Source: Branchiostoma floridae
Lineage: Eukaryota; Chordata; Leptocardii; Amphioxiformes; Branchiostomatidae
Direction: 5' to 3'
NCBI RefSeq assembly: GCF_000003815.2
Contig: NC_049987.1
Coordinates: 7,899,330-7,938,496 of the forward strand
Length of the DNA stretch: 39,167 nt
The stretch's first letter is position 1, and each line of letters opens with the position of its first letter. The position numbers and the translations under genes are program-made. The notes beneath the pieces were generated by a model. It made no database searches. It was not told the DNA's origin and worked only from the letters and a program-made list of their open reading frames with translations. Positions 1 through 9,474 of this stretch are shown here, piece after piece.

Positions 1-2319
1 AAAGGTTGCATAGCAAGGAATCGAAAGGTGCAAACCGCAAAATTTTCGGATACTTCCTTCTCGAGATATTCTTGACTATACGGGCTCTGTTTAGGCGCGT
101 AGCCCACTTCTTCTAAACACCGCCGGTCACGGCATGGCACCGGGTAGGGGGTGACTTAATGAGTTTCTTCTTCCCATAGACTTCTATGTTATAATTCGTG
201 GTTTAAATGGGCGCGTTTATAATGAAGCTACGTGAAATTTCAGCAGATTTTTCATTCTATGTCGAGCACATTTACCCTATATCGTGGGAAAAAATTGCCA
301 ACGTAAACTAGACGTAGGAACTTTTTTTATAGCAATTACAAACTACGATTAGTCAATCCCCACAAAAGGCACTTTTTCGCTGCTAGTGTACAACCGCACC
401 ACTCAGAACCCACAACTGTGTACCTCCGACCTAGCGCGCGGCTGCAAAACTTCACCTGCTAATTTCTTCAGTTACAAATAAGCTTTCACCAATCTAATTT
501 TTGAGATCAGTTCCGCTGGCTAAAAGGGAATTTCTCACCGCTAAAACATGCGTCCGTGCTGCCGTTCATTTTTGGCCCGGATCTCTTGTAGGATACCCAC
601 TCGCGGAGTAATACATCAATGAGACCTTATTGTATCTCCATTAAATATTCTGATTTTGCAAATGACTTCCACATCTACATAATCTATGCTTGGTTATATA
701 CACCTTTAACTAAGTTACACAGTTCAAAATGTTCACAGTCCAATCATTTGCAAGTTATAATAATAATGGCACTGTTGCATTAATTATGCAAATTAGGACA
801 TTATTTGTATATTTGGTATCTGCTAATGTTTCACCTCCCATAAACTTGTTTATTTGTTTATTTGTTTATTACACTTCCCATAAATGGTGGGGAGACAAAA
901 CAGGTGATACCACCTCTGCAAGTTGTCTCCCCGAAACAAAATACACAATACAAGTAAATAACAAGAGTTCGTAGACCTCAGGCCTGCATGAAATGTATTG
1001 GGTTTCTGTAGACCTATTGTGTATTTTTGCCTTTTTGTCTGTGGTACGTGGTTGGAAAAATGAGCTTTTTACCGTGTTGGTTGTGCACCATGCAAAAGTC
1101 TGACTCTGAAATTCCATTTTCTGAATTTGTAAGTTTGGAAATGGATGAACATTACTTATTTTGGATTTCTTAAGTATGTAACCAACCACAGTACTTTGAA
1201 GTTGTTGAGACGCTACCCTTTTTTGTCTCAGATGGCCCATGCACATGTAGTTACTCTGTCACATGATATACTAATATCTTCCTATTTCAATGTACTGACC
1301 TAATGCAGCTGCTAAGTCTCCTTGGTTTGTGTTCTTCCAATGATATTCATTAAAGATTTATTTCTGGGGTGTTATTCACTTGACATCGGAATGTTATAAT
1401 ATAATTTGACCAATGATACTTTTATCTGTAGTTCCATAGACATTAGACAATATGAATAGTGGTAGCCCCCATGCAGCAGCAACAGTTAGTCCCCAGGGTG
1501 GTATGATATTTTCATTCAATCCATCCAACCCAAACCTAAATCTCCTGTAGTATCTAAGCCAAATTTAACAGCACAATTTACTATGAAAAATGTCCTTGTC
1601 AATCCCATTTATAGATGGCAAGCTGCTGGCAATGGAAGCTTTGAAAAGTTCAGAAGCTGTTGTAGTCAGAGCAAACACCCAGCAAACATCCCCGCAAACC
1701 AATGAGCAGTTGCTTAGAAGGGGAATTTCATCATATATTTGCCGCGACAAAATGCAACAAACGATACTGAATTCAAAACAGAACAAAGCTAAGCCTCCAC
1801 CACTTAACCCTGCCTGTACCATAGATTAAGCAGGCCCAAAAACCAAGCGAATATGACTAGCCCAAAACAACAAATTACCTGTATACAGTATGGAAATGGC
1901 ATTACCAAAGAAACAAAAAGAAACACAGGACAAATCATACACATACCTTTCTCTTATGCCCACACTCTATACAGTTCTCCTCCACATTAGAAAATTGCAT
2001 CTTCTTCTGTTTAAGTTCAAGTTCAACCATGATTGCCAACAGGGTAAAGGAACTTGTACCGGAACTTAAAACTCAGTACTATACAGCTCTAGAAACACCA
2101 CAAAGAATAATAAGCAAACTCCAATTATACCTGACCAACAGATATATAATCTGGCACACTCCCGTCATCTGGCAAACTGTCAGTGCCACTAAGTAACCTG
2201 ATACATTGAAGGTGGCCCAGGCCAGATGATGGTTCTACACCCAACCATAATCTGTTTTTAAAACCAAGCAGATATTGGGAGGATGCCCCAACCACACTAA
2301 AACAGGGTCAACCTATACA
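1..2319. other. Left intergenic region, no gene recognised
   Basis: I see no coding exon with family resemblance in this 2.3 kb. It is AT-rich with a short (TTGTTTAT)n-like run near 847-871. Small open frames on both strands (for example 1590-1829 plus and 869-1246 minus) show no recognisable domain. If the E2 exon at 4343-4365 belongs to a live gene, its remaining exons should lie to the left, yet none of the E2 exon-2 to exon-5 equivalents can be found here. Confidence 0.5.
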
Positions 2320-2322
2320 GTA

Positions 2323-2910
2323 TCAAGTTCAAGCACTAGGAGGCCCAAAATCAAACCTGACCACCAGGACACCACAAACAACTCACGTACCAAATGGCAA
2401 CACAATGGCACCTTGCGTTCCGGAGATACAGCGCACGCCCCGTGCCCGCACAAAAGGTAACCTAAAATGTCAAGTTCAAGCACCAAGGGCGCCAAAATCA
2501 AAATTGAGCATTATTCAGCCACCGCCGACACATGTGCCAAATATCATCGCGCCAGCACCAGCCGTTCAGAAGATATAACTCCGGAAACACCCCTCCCGGA
2601 CACAAAATTCGACCTGCCGGGTCAAGTTCAAACGCGACAAGGCCCAAAGTCAATCCTAGGCAACAGGCAACAACCCCCCACCCATGCACCAAAAATCGTC
2701 GCAATCGCGCGTATCGTTCCGGACACACAGCGCCAAAAGTGCCCCAAAAACACCAAAAATGCCACCTTCAATGTCAAGGTCAAGCGCCAGGAGGCCCAAA
2801 ATCACACCTGAGTGTCAGGCTACCACCCCCAACCCACGTACCAAAAATCGTCGTGCTCGCACCATCCGTTCACGAGATACAGCGCCCTACATCCCCGGCT
2901 ACCGAAAAGT
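2323..2910. repeat. Degenerate ~150-bp tandem repeat, four copies
   Basis: Four diverged copies begin with the motif tcaagttcaagc or close variants at 2323, 2470, 2622 and 2774, giving periods of 147, 152 and 152 bp. Each copy then carries aggcccaaaatca near its start, cgtaccaaaaatcgtcg in the middle and ttccggagatacagcgcc later. The overlapping open frames across the array (2467-2811, 2532-2951, 2684-3025) come from the repeat and are not believable proteins. A weaker relative may lie at about 4100-4240. Confidence 0.8.
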
Positions 2911-2960
2911 TTCCACCAGCATCAAAACCATACCTGCATACATGCAGGTAATAAGAGTCC

Positions 2961-3100
2961 ACAATGGTATATACAGGAATAATCGGAAACAAACAATAAC
3001 GTATATACAATACACATTCAATTAAATAATAAGAATAATCAAAAATGGTATGCACAGTGATAATCGGAAACAAAATATAACTTATATACAAAATGCACAA
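2961..3100 (-). repeat. ~81-bp tandem duplication, 3' tail of the retrotransposon
   Basis: The segment from acaatggtat at 2961 repeats from about 3042 as aaaatggtat, including the shared aataatcggaaacaaa and cttatatacaa-type motifs. The copies are 81 bp apart. The block lies directly downstream of the stop codon of the minus-strand reverse transcriptase remnant, so it probably is that element's 3' untranslated end. Confidence 0.65.
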
Positions 3101-3123
3101 TGTTTATATACAAAGTTGAACGG

Positions 3124-3855
3124 TTAACGTGCTCTTGTTGCGAAGCACGTCGAACAGGAGCAGAACGACGTCCAAGTACATGGGGTGTCTGTATTATAAA
3201 GGTGTGTGAATCGGTTGTGTAGGTATTTTAACAACTGACGTTTAAATGTAGTTATGTGTGATGACTGAGAGACATAGCGGCCCATGGCTCTAAGGTTCCC
3301 ATCCAGCCTATTCCAAATACTAATGAGTCTTGGGATGTATGAGGTGGCAAACTGTTGAGTTTTAGACCTAAAAGGTGTTGCCATGTTGGCCCTAAAGCTT
3401 CTAGTCCCTCTAGATGAGAAAGAAACATATTTCACTATGTCCGAGTCATATATGTTCCCAATAGACTTTACAAACAGTAGAACGTCGGCAGCTTCTCTCC
3501 TATATGAGAGTGGTAGCATACCCAGAGACGTCAACCTGGATTTGTAGTCAGGATGTTCATGACCAGCACCCAGTATATACTTAGATGCACGACGCTGTAC
3601 ACCCTCTATAAGACTGATCAGCTTGCGAGACCCGGGGCACCAAACTGGCGAGCTGTACTCTAGCATACTTCTCACCAGAGTTATGTAGAGGGATTTCCTA
3701 CTGTCTACACTGGTCGTATAGCCAACTGTGCGTTTTATGTGTAATATATGTTTATATATGTGTAAACTATATAATTTACATGTATTTGGGTCGTATAGTA
3801 TAATGGCAAACAATGAAAAATTAATATCGATTTTCTTCCTTAATATGCAAATCAA
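3124..3855 (-). pseudogene. 5'-truncated non-LTR retrotransposon, reverse transcriptase C-terminal part
   Basis: The open frame of 243 codons ends at 3124. From about 3740 leftwards it has the region typical of the end of non-LTR (CR1/L2/jockey-like) reverse transcriptases: SLYITLVRSMLEYSSPVW, then LISLIEGVQRRASKYILG, followed by the charged SRLTSLGMLPLSYRREAADV segment and IPRLISIWNRL. The catalytic palm motifs, including the YxDD box, and the endonuclease are absent. This is therefore a 5'-truncated copy, as is usual for target-primed reverse transcription. The first 40 or so residues of the frame (3856-3740) do not look like the family and are probably flanking DNA read through. It ends with a normal stop followed by the 81-bp duplicated tail. 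Clade assignment by eye is uncertain. Confidence 0.82.
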
Positions 3856-4342
3856 ACCGTTATTTTCATAATTTACACTTCATTATGTACAGCTCTGTCT
3901 AAGCTGAATGCAGACTAAATATTATGGAAATCTGTTGTTCCTTCCTTTGGTTATTCTCCTAGGAAAATTGCACAAAACAGCCCCTGCAGTTCCAGAGCAA
4001 GCTGTTAGGGGGCTCAACCTTACACAATTTCTGCTTTACATCACAAGCTAATGTCGTGCCACCAAAAATATGTCAACACCATACAGCAAGGCCAGGTCAA
4101 AAGATACAAAAACTGGCAATGCTGGAGTACCAGGGTCACATACCAACGGCCAAAATCAACCTTGACCTTGGTCTTCCCTGTCACTATCCACATACCATGT
4201 TATGTTGACCACAAATGTCCGGAAACACACACAGACACAGCCCAAATATCAAATATCGCCATTTTTCATGGAGATACACATGTACTAAGTGCTGCAGTAT
4301 GAAACTCAGGCACTTCCGCGATGAGGTTCATTGTCAGCTCAC
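3856..4342. other. Spacer between retrotransposon and E2-like exon
   Basis: No gene recognised. About 4100-4240 has a diverged block resembling the 150-bp repeat family (ggccaaaatcaacc, cggaaacacacac, acagccc). If the E2 exon at 4343-4365 is spliced, this is the start of its first intron. Confidence 0.45.
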
Positions 4343-4365
4343 CTGGTTGCAAATTGTTTCTCCAT
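4343..4365 (-). CDS. First exon of a second E2-like gene (partial or relic)
   Basis: Reading leftwards from 4365, the frame is ATG GAG AAA CAA TTT GCA ACC AG followed by a strong donor gtgagc. It encodes MEKQFAT plus two bases of the next codon. That is the same peptide, length (23 nt) and phase as exon 1 of the complete E2 gene at 13888-13910, with three silent differences. It lies upstream of RBR gene A in the same divergent arrangement as the complete E2 lies upstream of RBR gene B. No exon 2 to 5 is recognisable between 1 and 4342, so either the first intron exceeds 4.3 kb or only this exon survives. Confidence 0.7.
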
Positions 4366-5655
4366 AGTTCACAAATTTGCTTTTGTAGTGACCTCACAGT
4401 GCACCCAAACAGATCAGTCAGACGAAAACTAAAGTTTCGGTAACACAGTACAGAGGACACTTTCACTTTGAGCGAGGGTATGTGTGCTTTTATGTAATAC
4501 ACATATCGTGAAAACTACCGTGAAAAAATAAGCTATTGCAAATTCACGAGCTTTCAGTTAGACTAGATTACTGTAAATATAGGTTGCTGAGATTAGTTCT
4601 ACCTCGTTTTCCTCTTTTTATAAGTCTGTCCAAACATCTCAAATCATAAGAATGGACTCGTCTAGTGGTGACGACCATGTGCCAAATAGTCCCTAAGACT
4701 GGCAAGACGCGAAATCATAGGTTTTCTCGATAGTTTTCCCTCAGATTTTTTGGGCTATCACAACAGCAACGTATAATCTTTTACATATCCTGAACTGGTT
4801 CCTGGTAGCGTTTTTCGATCGAGCAAATTTGGTCGTCTGGCGAATTAATGCGCGACAATGGTAACGCGGCCATGTCACCTGTTACCTATAGATCGTTCGT
4901 TCTATGGTTATGCCTGTTTTCGTAGTTTCGCGCCTCTTTATTACAATGACATATTGATGACCTTTGTTGTCGTGTCAGTCATCATCCTAGGAAAATGCGA
5001 AGAATGCCTCCAAAATAGCAGTCGGTGAAAAATTGCCTGTAACTTTAATAACATGAATGATTTTAATGAAAAAAAAAAGTTTCCACAGAAAATGTCAACT
5101 GAGCCTGTCGGTCGATGGCAAGGCATCCCGTTCCATCAAAAGCATTGACTTGTCCGGAAAATGATTTTCGGAGAAGCGATGTCGCCTCAAGTTATGAGAA
5201 AGAATCAGAGAATCAGCTATCGTAAGAAAACTCCGAGCCGAGATCATGGTCGCGGGTCCATTGTACCTAACGTAGTTGTGAAACCAAAGGTTGTGAAACT
5301 AAAAACAACACTCTGATTTCTGGGAGGGGCTGGTCGGCCGAACCATCTGACGAGACTGAGGTGGGTTGCTCGTTGTTTCCAAGCAAAAATGCCTTAAAAA
5401 TGGTGTTGTCCACTGAGTTGCTGTACTTTTTTTCCGTGTCATTCAATTATGTTGCTCAACTTTGTCATTTGGAAATTTAGCAGGCTGCTAATGTAGAATC
5501 TCCTATCCACATATAACGGTTATATTTGGTGCCTACCTATCCAGGTACGAAATATTTGAGAGTTCCAATAGTCACAAACAGAAGTCTACGTGGACGCTAG
5601 TAGTCGCTACATACGTCTCACCACTTGCTATAAAGTTTACCGCGTTTTCTTCAAC
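4366..5655. promoter_or_regulatory. Divergent spacer between E2-like exon 1 and RBR gene A
   Basis: This 1290-bp spacer has no open frame of interest and separates two start codons pointing away from each other, so it should hold the promoters of both. A TATA-like string ctataaagt lies at about 5629 but is only some 25 bp from the start codon, so I do not assign it. No long similarity to the equivalent 733-bp spacer at 13911-14643 is obvious by eye. Confidence 0.45.
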
Positions 5656-5733
5656 ATGGAAGAGGGCAGTGACATCTGGCAACTGTTCGCCAAGGGACTC
5701 GGTGGAAAAACAACGATTATAAGAATCCACAAG
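5656..5733 (+). CDS. RBR gene A exon 1
   Basis: Encodes 26 residues, the first beta hairpin of the ubiquitin-like fold (IWQLFAKGLGGKTTIIRIHK), and ends in phase 0 at AAG before donor gtattt. Intron 1 interrupts the fold at the same residue in A, B and C. Confidence 0.85.
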
Positions 5734-8700
5734 GTATTTATAATTAGTACTTCAAACTATACGCTGACGGACAAGGCTTGTGTCAACTTGTGATCTTGAA
5801 AATATGAACCCATCCATGAAAGTTCTTTCAAACCTTGTTTTTTTAACCGAACATGAACGCAACGGAAAGGGTCTCAGTCCTTAAGCCGGCTTTACAAATC
5901 AAAAATTTAGCTCGGCCGAGTTGTCAGCGAGCTCTAAATTACGAGGAGGCATGACTCTGATGTCTACGAACAAATGGCAGAGTTTCTTTGTCGGCATCAG
6001 GGTCATACCTCCTCGTTATTTAGAGATCGCTGACAACTCGGCCGAGCTAAATTATTGATTTGTAAAGGGGGCTTTAGGACAGAACGTTAAGCAGTGGTAC
6101 ACTGTTCATTGTGCTTGTGTCTTTATAGTCTCCGGTTAGTTTTTCTTCTTTTTGGATTTTGTCAAACTAATTAAAACGGGTACACTGTTCACTATACTTG
6201 TCGGAAGGAGCTAGGGAGTAGAAACAGTTTCCTGGCTCCCGGGCCGGATAAAAGCCCGGCCCCACCGACGCAACGCCATATTAAACCGCTGGCCCTGAAA
6301 GGTCTGGACATGTTGGACCGACTGATCAGTTGGTGGTACACCCCAATAGATTGCCAAGGGAAGTTGACCACCATAGGTTTCATTGGCCTCCGCATGAAGG
6401 GGAATGTTAAACTTAGCGTGGACTTACTCTCCTAAAGGAGCTTTAATCAAAAGCTCCTTGCTCTCCTGGACAATTATTATTCCAATATTTTGCCTAAATC
6501 TCCGATCCGTACCCTCGTAGGAAGGCCCTGCGAAGGCTAGGGAATTTAACCCGTACAATGAACCATGAACATACATTACATGTACGTTGTAAAGACTGTA
6601 AATAGCGGCCGTTTTCTCTGTTAGTGTTACCACCGGTGGAAGAGTGTTTCTTCAGTAGACTGATATTAGTTTCACTTTCACTTTCCCACTGAATGTGCCT
6701 CCATATGTGAGATACAATTACCAATCTGTCATGAGAGTGGGCCCTAATACATACGTTCTTACAGGATACCAAGTGGATTATCTGATAATATCAATACATT
6801 TTATACTTAGTATTTCATGAGCATGAATCCACTTGGAAGTTGGAACACTGAAAGTTTGGACTAGCCTGTTCAGTTTGGGATCTTATAGGAAGTTACGTCA
6901 CATCGATCACTTTAAATCCTCTTGTAGTATGTTATATCCGTGATCGTAGCTGCAAATGACCCAATGAAGAAGAGGTTTCCTTTGAAGTAAATGGCTCTCC
7001 ATAATAGTACATAATGAGTTTCCCTTACAGTAAATGCTACAGCTATTGTTTAGGAGGTGAAGGTAATCTCCGAGCAGATCTTGCTGTGGCTAAACTCTTT
7101 CCCATTTGCCACAGCAAGATCTGCTCGGAGATTAGGTGAAGGTACCTTTAGAAAAGGTGCAAACAACAGAATGCGCAGTATGATTTGCATAATCCATGCA
7201 GAAACTTGAAGTTTACATTTCCTTTGTGATCAATGGCAGTTGTTTCCTGTTGGAGATAAAGTTAGCTTATGGAAAGATGAATACTTTGGAATGTGGGTTA
7301 TGCTTATGATGACTTGATTTGAATAATTAAAGCAGAAACTTCATATTTCTTTTGTGGTAAATGGTGGGGACTTCAAATGGGAGTGAAATATAGTAAAAAA
7401 TGTTGCCTTTTTTAGGTTTCTTTAATGTGACAGTCCATTAAGATTTTGTGTCCCTTCTTGCAGGATGCAACTGTTGATGAATTGTTCAAGAAGATCAGTG
7501 CGAAGAACAACATCCCACCTGAGACCCAGCGTATACTGTACACGACCAAGCAGTTGGAGTATGGCCAGGGGAAATATCTCTCCGACTACCACATGCACGA
7601 CGAGGCTACTCTATTTGTCGTCTTGCGTTTGCCTGGGGGGAGCCAACCTTACAAAAGTCACTTGGGAGACCACTCCATGAACACCACCAGGGGCAGCGAC
7701 AACAACGGGGATAACAACACCAGTGGTAACAACACTAGGGGCAACAGCCCTAGGGATAACAGCACTGAAGGCAACAACACCGGGGAAAATAACACCAAAC
7801 GCAACAACACCGAAGACAACAACACTGGGGCAAACAACACTGAAAGCAACAACAATGAGAGTAACAGCACTGAAGGCAACACCGAAGGCAGCATCACTGA
7901 AGACAGCAGCATCCGAACATCACCTCCGCGGAAGACCCTGGACGAGGATGTGGAGACCACCGAAGCTCCTGACATGATCAGCTGGGAGGATGACCCCAAC
8001 ACTCCCCGCGCCAAGATGTCCTGTGGACATGCCATCACCCCAGAGACACTCACCACCTACTGCGAAAGTCTCCTCAGGTAAACATGTGTCGCTGACAGTC
8101 GTCAGTCAGATCATATCCAATCTGCGATTGAAAAATCATGATGGTTTCTGATTACACTTACCTCATTTCAGTGCAACTACACTGAAATGGGGCAGGTGGA
8201 AAATGAAATTTCCTTCCAACAGGTGCTTAGTTAGCCTGATTTAATCGCACTTCTTAGGCCCGTCCTACATTGCCGCGCGGGGAGGAGGCTACAAGCTCCG
8301 GATAGCGGAGTTTGCATTACACAGACTAGTGCTTAGTGATTTGTGACCATTTGTCAATTTGCTGAACAGAATGTTTCTTGTTTTATGTTTCAGTGCTGGG
8401 AAGTATGTCTTCAAGTGCCCCTACATCAGTCCAACTACAGTGTATTGTGGGAAGGAGTGGTCCTATCTGGAGGTTCGTCGCCTCGCTGTCCTCAATGCAG
8501 ATGAAAAGAAGCAGTTTGAGACCAAGATCTCCGACAACTACCTCCGCAAGGGGATGGGCATCCAAGAGTGCCCCAAGTGTCACTCCATGTGCGAGCGGGT
8601 CAACAGGAAAGACAAGCGCGTGGTGTGCCCGCTGTGTTCAGCTAGAGGTGCGATGGAGTTCCACTTCTGCTGGCACTGCCTGCACGAGTGGGTTGGAAGT

Positions 8701-9474
8701 GGCATCGACAAGTGTGGCAATGACGACTGTAGTGGTGAGGACAAGCGTCTGAAGATCCTCCGCGAATGCAAGAAGAAGACCATCGTGGGCGTGCTTGGCT
8801 GTCCCTCCATCAGGGCCTGCCTACAGTGTGGCATGCTTATTGAGCATGACAGGGCCTGCAAGCACATGGTAAGATGCTTAAACTCAAACTCAAGCCTTAA
8901 TCAACTTTGTCTGTGGCTGACCATGCCAACTTGGCCCAACAGCCAGGTCAACTTGGCCCAAACCTACCCCTAACCAGAGTTGACCTGGGTGTTGGGCCGA
9001 GGTGAGGCCAAATTGTCATGATCCACAATTTTGTAGTCATACTTGAAGTATGGCCTAGATGATGTCCTAAATAGCACTAATTTTACAAGTGTGGTATGCT
9101 CTTGTCAATAAAGAAGAAAAACATTATCCCATTTAATTACTTCTTTAATGCATTATCCCCTCATATAATAATATTTATGCATCCTAAACTTTTCATATTG
9201 AATACACAAAAGCAAAAGAACAAAAATCACTCTTTAAGTAAGATCTGTTACAATCAAGTACAAATTGAATGCACCCATAACTACAACTAAAAATGACATG
9301 TCAAACCCGACTTCATGTCTGACATCTCTGATATTCCTATAGGTCTGTACATGTGGCCAGAAGTTCTGCTTCATCTGCCTCAAGCCTGCAGTAGATGACC
9401 AGTACCAGTGCGGCACTTACAACAGCCCATGTAAGATCACCGAAGTGCAGACCGCCATCCCTGGGGACAACTGA
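5656..9474 (+). CDS. RBR gene A: ubiquitin-like domain plus RBR E3 ubiquitin ligase, 4 exons, 432 aa
   Basis: Coding exons are 5656-5733, 7464-8077, 8394-8868 and 9343-9474; phases join exactly (1299 nt). Residues about 7-85 form a ubiquitin-like domain with IPPETQR, KQLEYG, LSDY and a C-terminal LRLPGG; the equivalent of ubiquitin K48 is kept, K63 is Asp. Residues about 86-195 are a low-complexity linker rich in NNT. A degenerate RING1 follows: C213-x-H215, C226, C239 and C249 remain, but the first CxxC is missing. The IBR has CPKC 290-293, CPLC 309-312, FCWHC 323-327 and C338. RING2 has C373-x2-C376, the presumed catalytic Cys386 in DRACKHM, then C391, C393, C398 and C401. By family knowledge an RBR ligase takes ubiquitin from an E2 onto this Cys before transfer; substrate unknown. 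The start has a good context (aacATGG). It converges with the E2 gene to its right. Confidence 0.88.
5877..6080. mobile_element. MITE-like palindromic element in intron 1 of gene A
   Basis: Two arms of about 80 nt (5883-5962 and 5995-6074) are near-perfect reverse complements separated by a 32-nt loop. The match weakly continues to 5877 and 6080. Shared arm motifs include tttacaaatc, tagctcggccgagttgtcag and cctcctcgt. A clear target-site duplication is not visible, so the family is unassigned. Confidence 0.82.
6081..7054. other. Remainder of intron 1 of gene A
   Basis: No exon recognised. About 6851-6957 is similar to intron 1 of gene B around 14805-14936 (shared agcctgttca, tcactttaaa, atcctc and a gt-gat-gttaKatcc stretch). 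A short terminal match ccaagtggat / atccacttgg spans 6770-6835. Confidence 0.5.
7055..7142. mobile_element. Small hairpin MITE with 9-bp target duplication
   Basis: Arms 7064-7090 and 7108-7134 are perfect 27-nt reverse complements (taatctccgagcagatct...) around a 17-nt loop. The direct repeat aggtgaagg flanks it at 7055-7063 and 7134-7142. A 70-nt palindrome with a 8-9-bp duplication fits a non-autonomous DNA transposon of hAT or Mutator type. A diverged relative (ataatctccaagcagatg) may lie at about 15268. Confidence 0.85.
7464..8077 (+). CDS. RBR gene A exon 2: end of ubiquitin-like domain, linker, start of RING1
   Basis: Starts after cttcttgcag and ends with CTCAG before gtaaac, leaving two bases (AG) of a Ser codon. 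It holds the rest of the ubiquitin-like domain through LRLPGG, the NNT-rich linker and the CGH...C part of RING1. The open frame read from 7446 only extends into the intron at a non-ATG codon. Confidence 0.88.
7681..7912 (+). repeat. Coding minisatellite, ~15-bp unit, NNT-rich linker of gene A
   Basis: Repeats of the type aacaacacYRRRGRY encode pentapeptides such as NNTGE, NNTKR, NNTED, NNTGA and NNTES. Unit order and sequence differ from the equivalent linker in gene B, and gene C has none. NNT is an N-glycosylation sequon, but the protein has no signal peptide, so glycosylation is not expected. Confidence 0.85.
8394..8868 (+). CDS. RBR gene A exon 3: RING1 end, IBR, RING2 start
   Basis: Starts after atgtttcag, completing Ser231, and ends at AAGCACATG before gtaaga in phase 0, directly after the catalytic CKHM. 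Length 475 nt is identical to exon 3 of gene B. The reading frame stays open into the intron to 8973, which is read-through. Confidence 0.88.
8933..8998. repeat. Short inverted repeat in intron 3 of gene A
   Basis: Arms 8933-8953 (ggcccaacagccaggtcaac) and 8978-8998 are reverse complements with one mismatch. It could be a small decayed transposon or a hairpin; no target duplication is evident. The rest of intron 3 (8999-9342) is AT-rich and holds nothing recognisable. Confidence 0.65.
9343..9474 (+). CDS. RBR gene A exon 4: end of RING2 and C-terminus
   Basis: Starts after attcctatag and encodes 43 residues: [12 protein letters not shown] completes RING2, followed by a conserved tail YQCGTYNSPC and IPGDN before the TGA at 9472-9474. 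Only one residue separates the second-pair cysteines (C-T-C). Confidence 0.87.
   Translation, partial: VCTCGQKFCFICLKPAVDDQYQCGTYNSPCKITEVQTAIPGDN

Noticed and set aside
1590-1829. Possible terminal exon, 79 aa plus strand
   Set aside because: Open frame preceded by an ag, but no pyrimidine tract, no family similarity and no partner exon.
2467-3025. Three overlapping plus-strand frames of 113-139 aa
   Set aside because: All fall in the 150-bp tandem repeat and share its period.
5629-5637. TATA-like ctataaagt before gene A
   Set aside because: Too near the start codon (about 25 bp) to place a start site and a 5' UTR.
6190-6430. Possible tRNA-derived SINE or exon around ggataaaagcccgg
   Set aside because: No intact A and B box pair and a stop codon breaks the only suggestive frame.
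7658-8056. Antisense 132-aa Leu/Val-rich frame
   Set aside because: Antisense of the NNT-coding repeat in gene A exon 2; the same artefact occurs over gene B (16536-16901).
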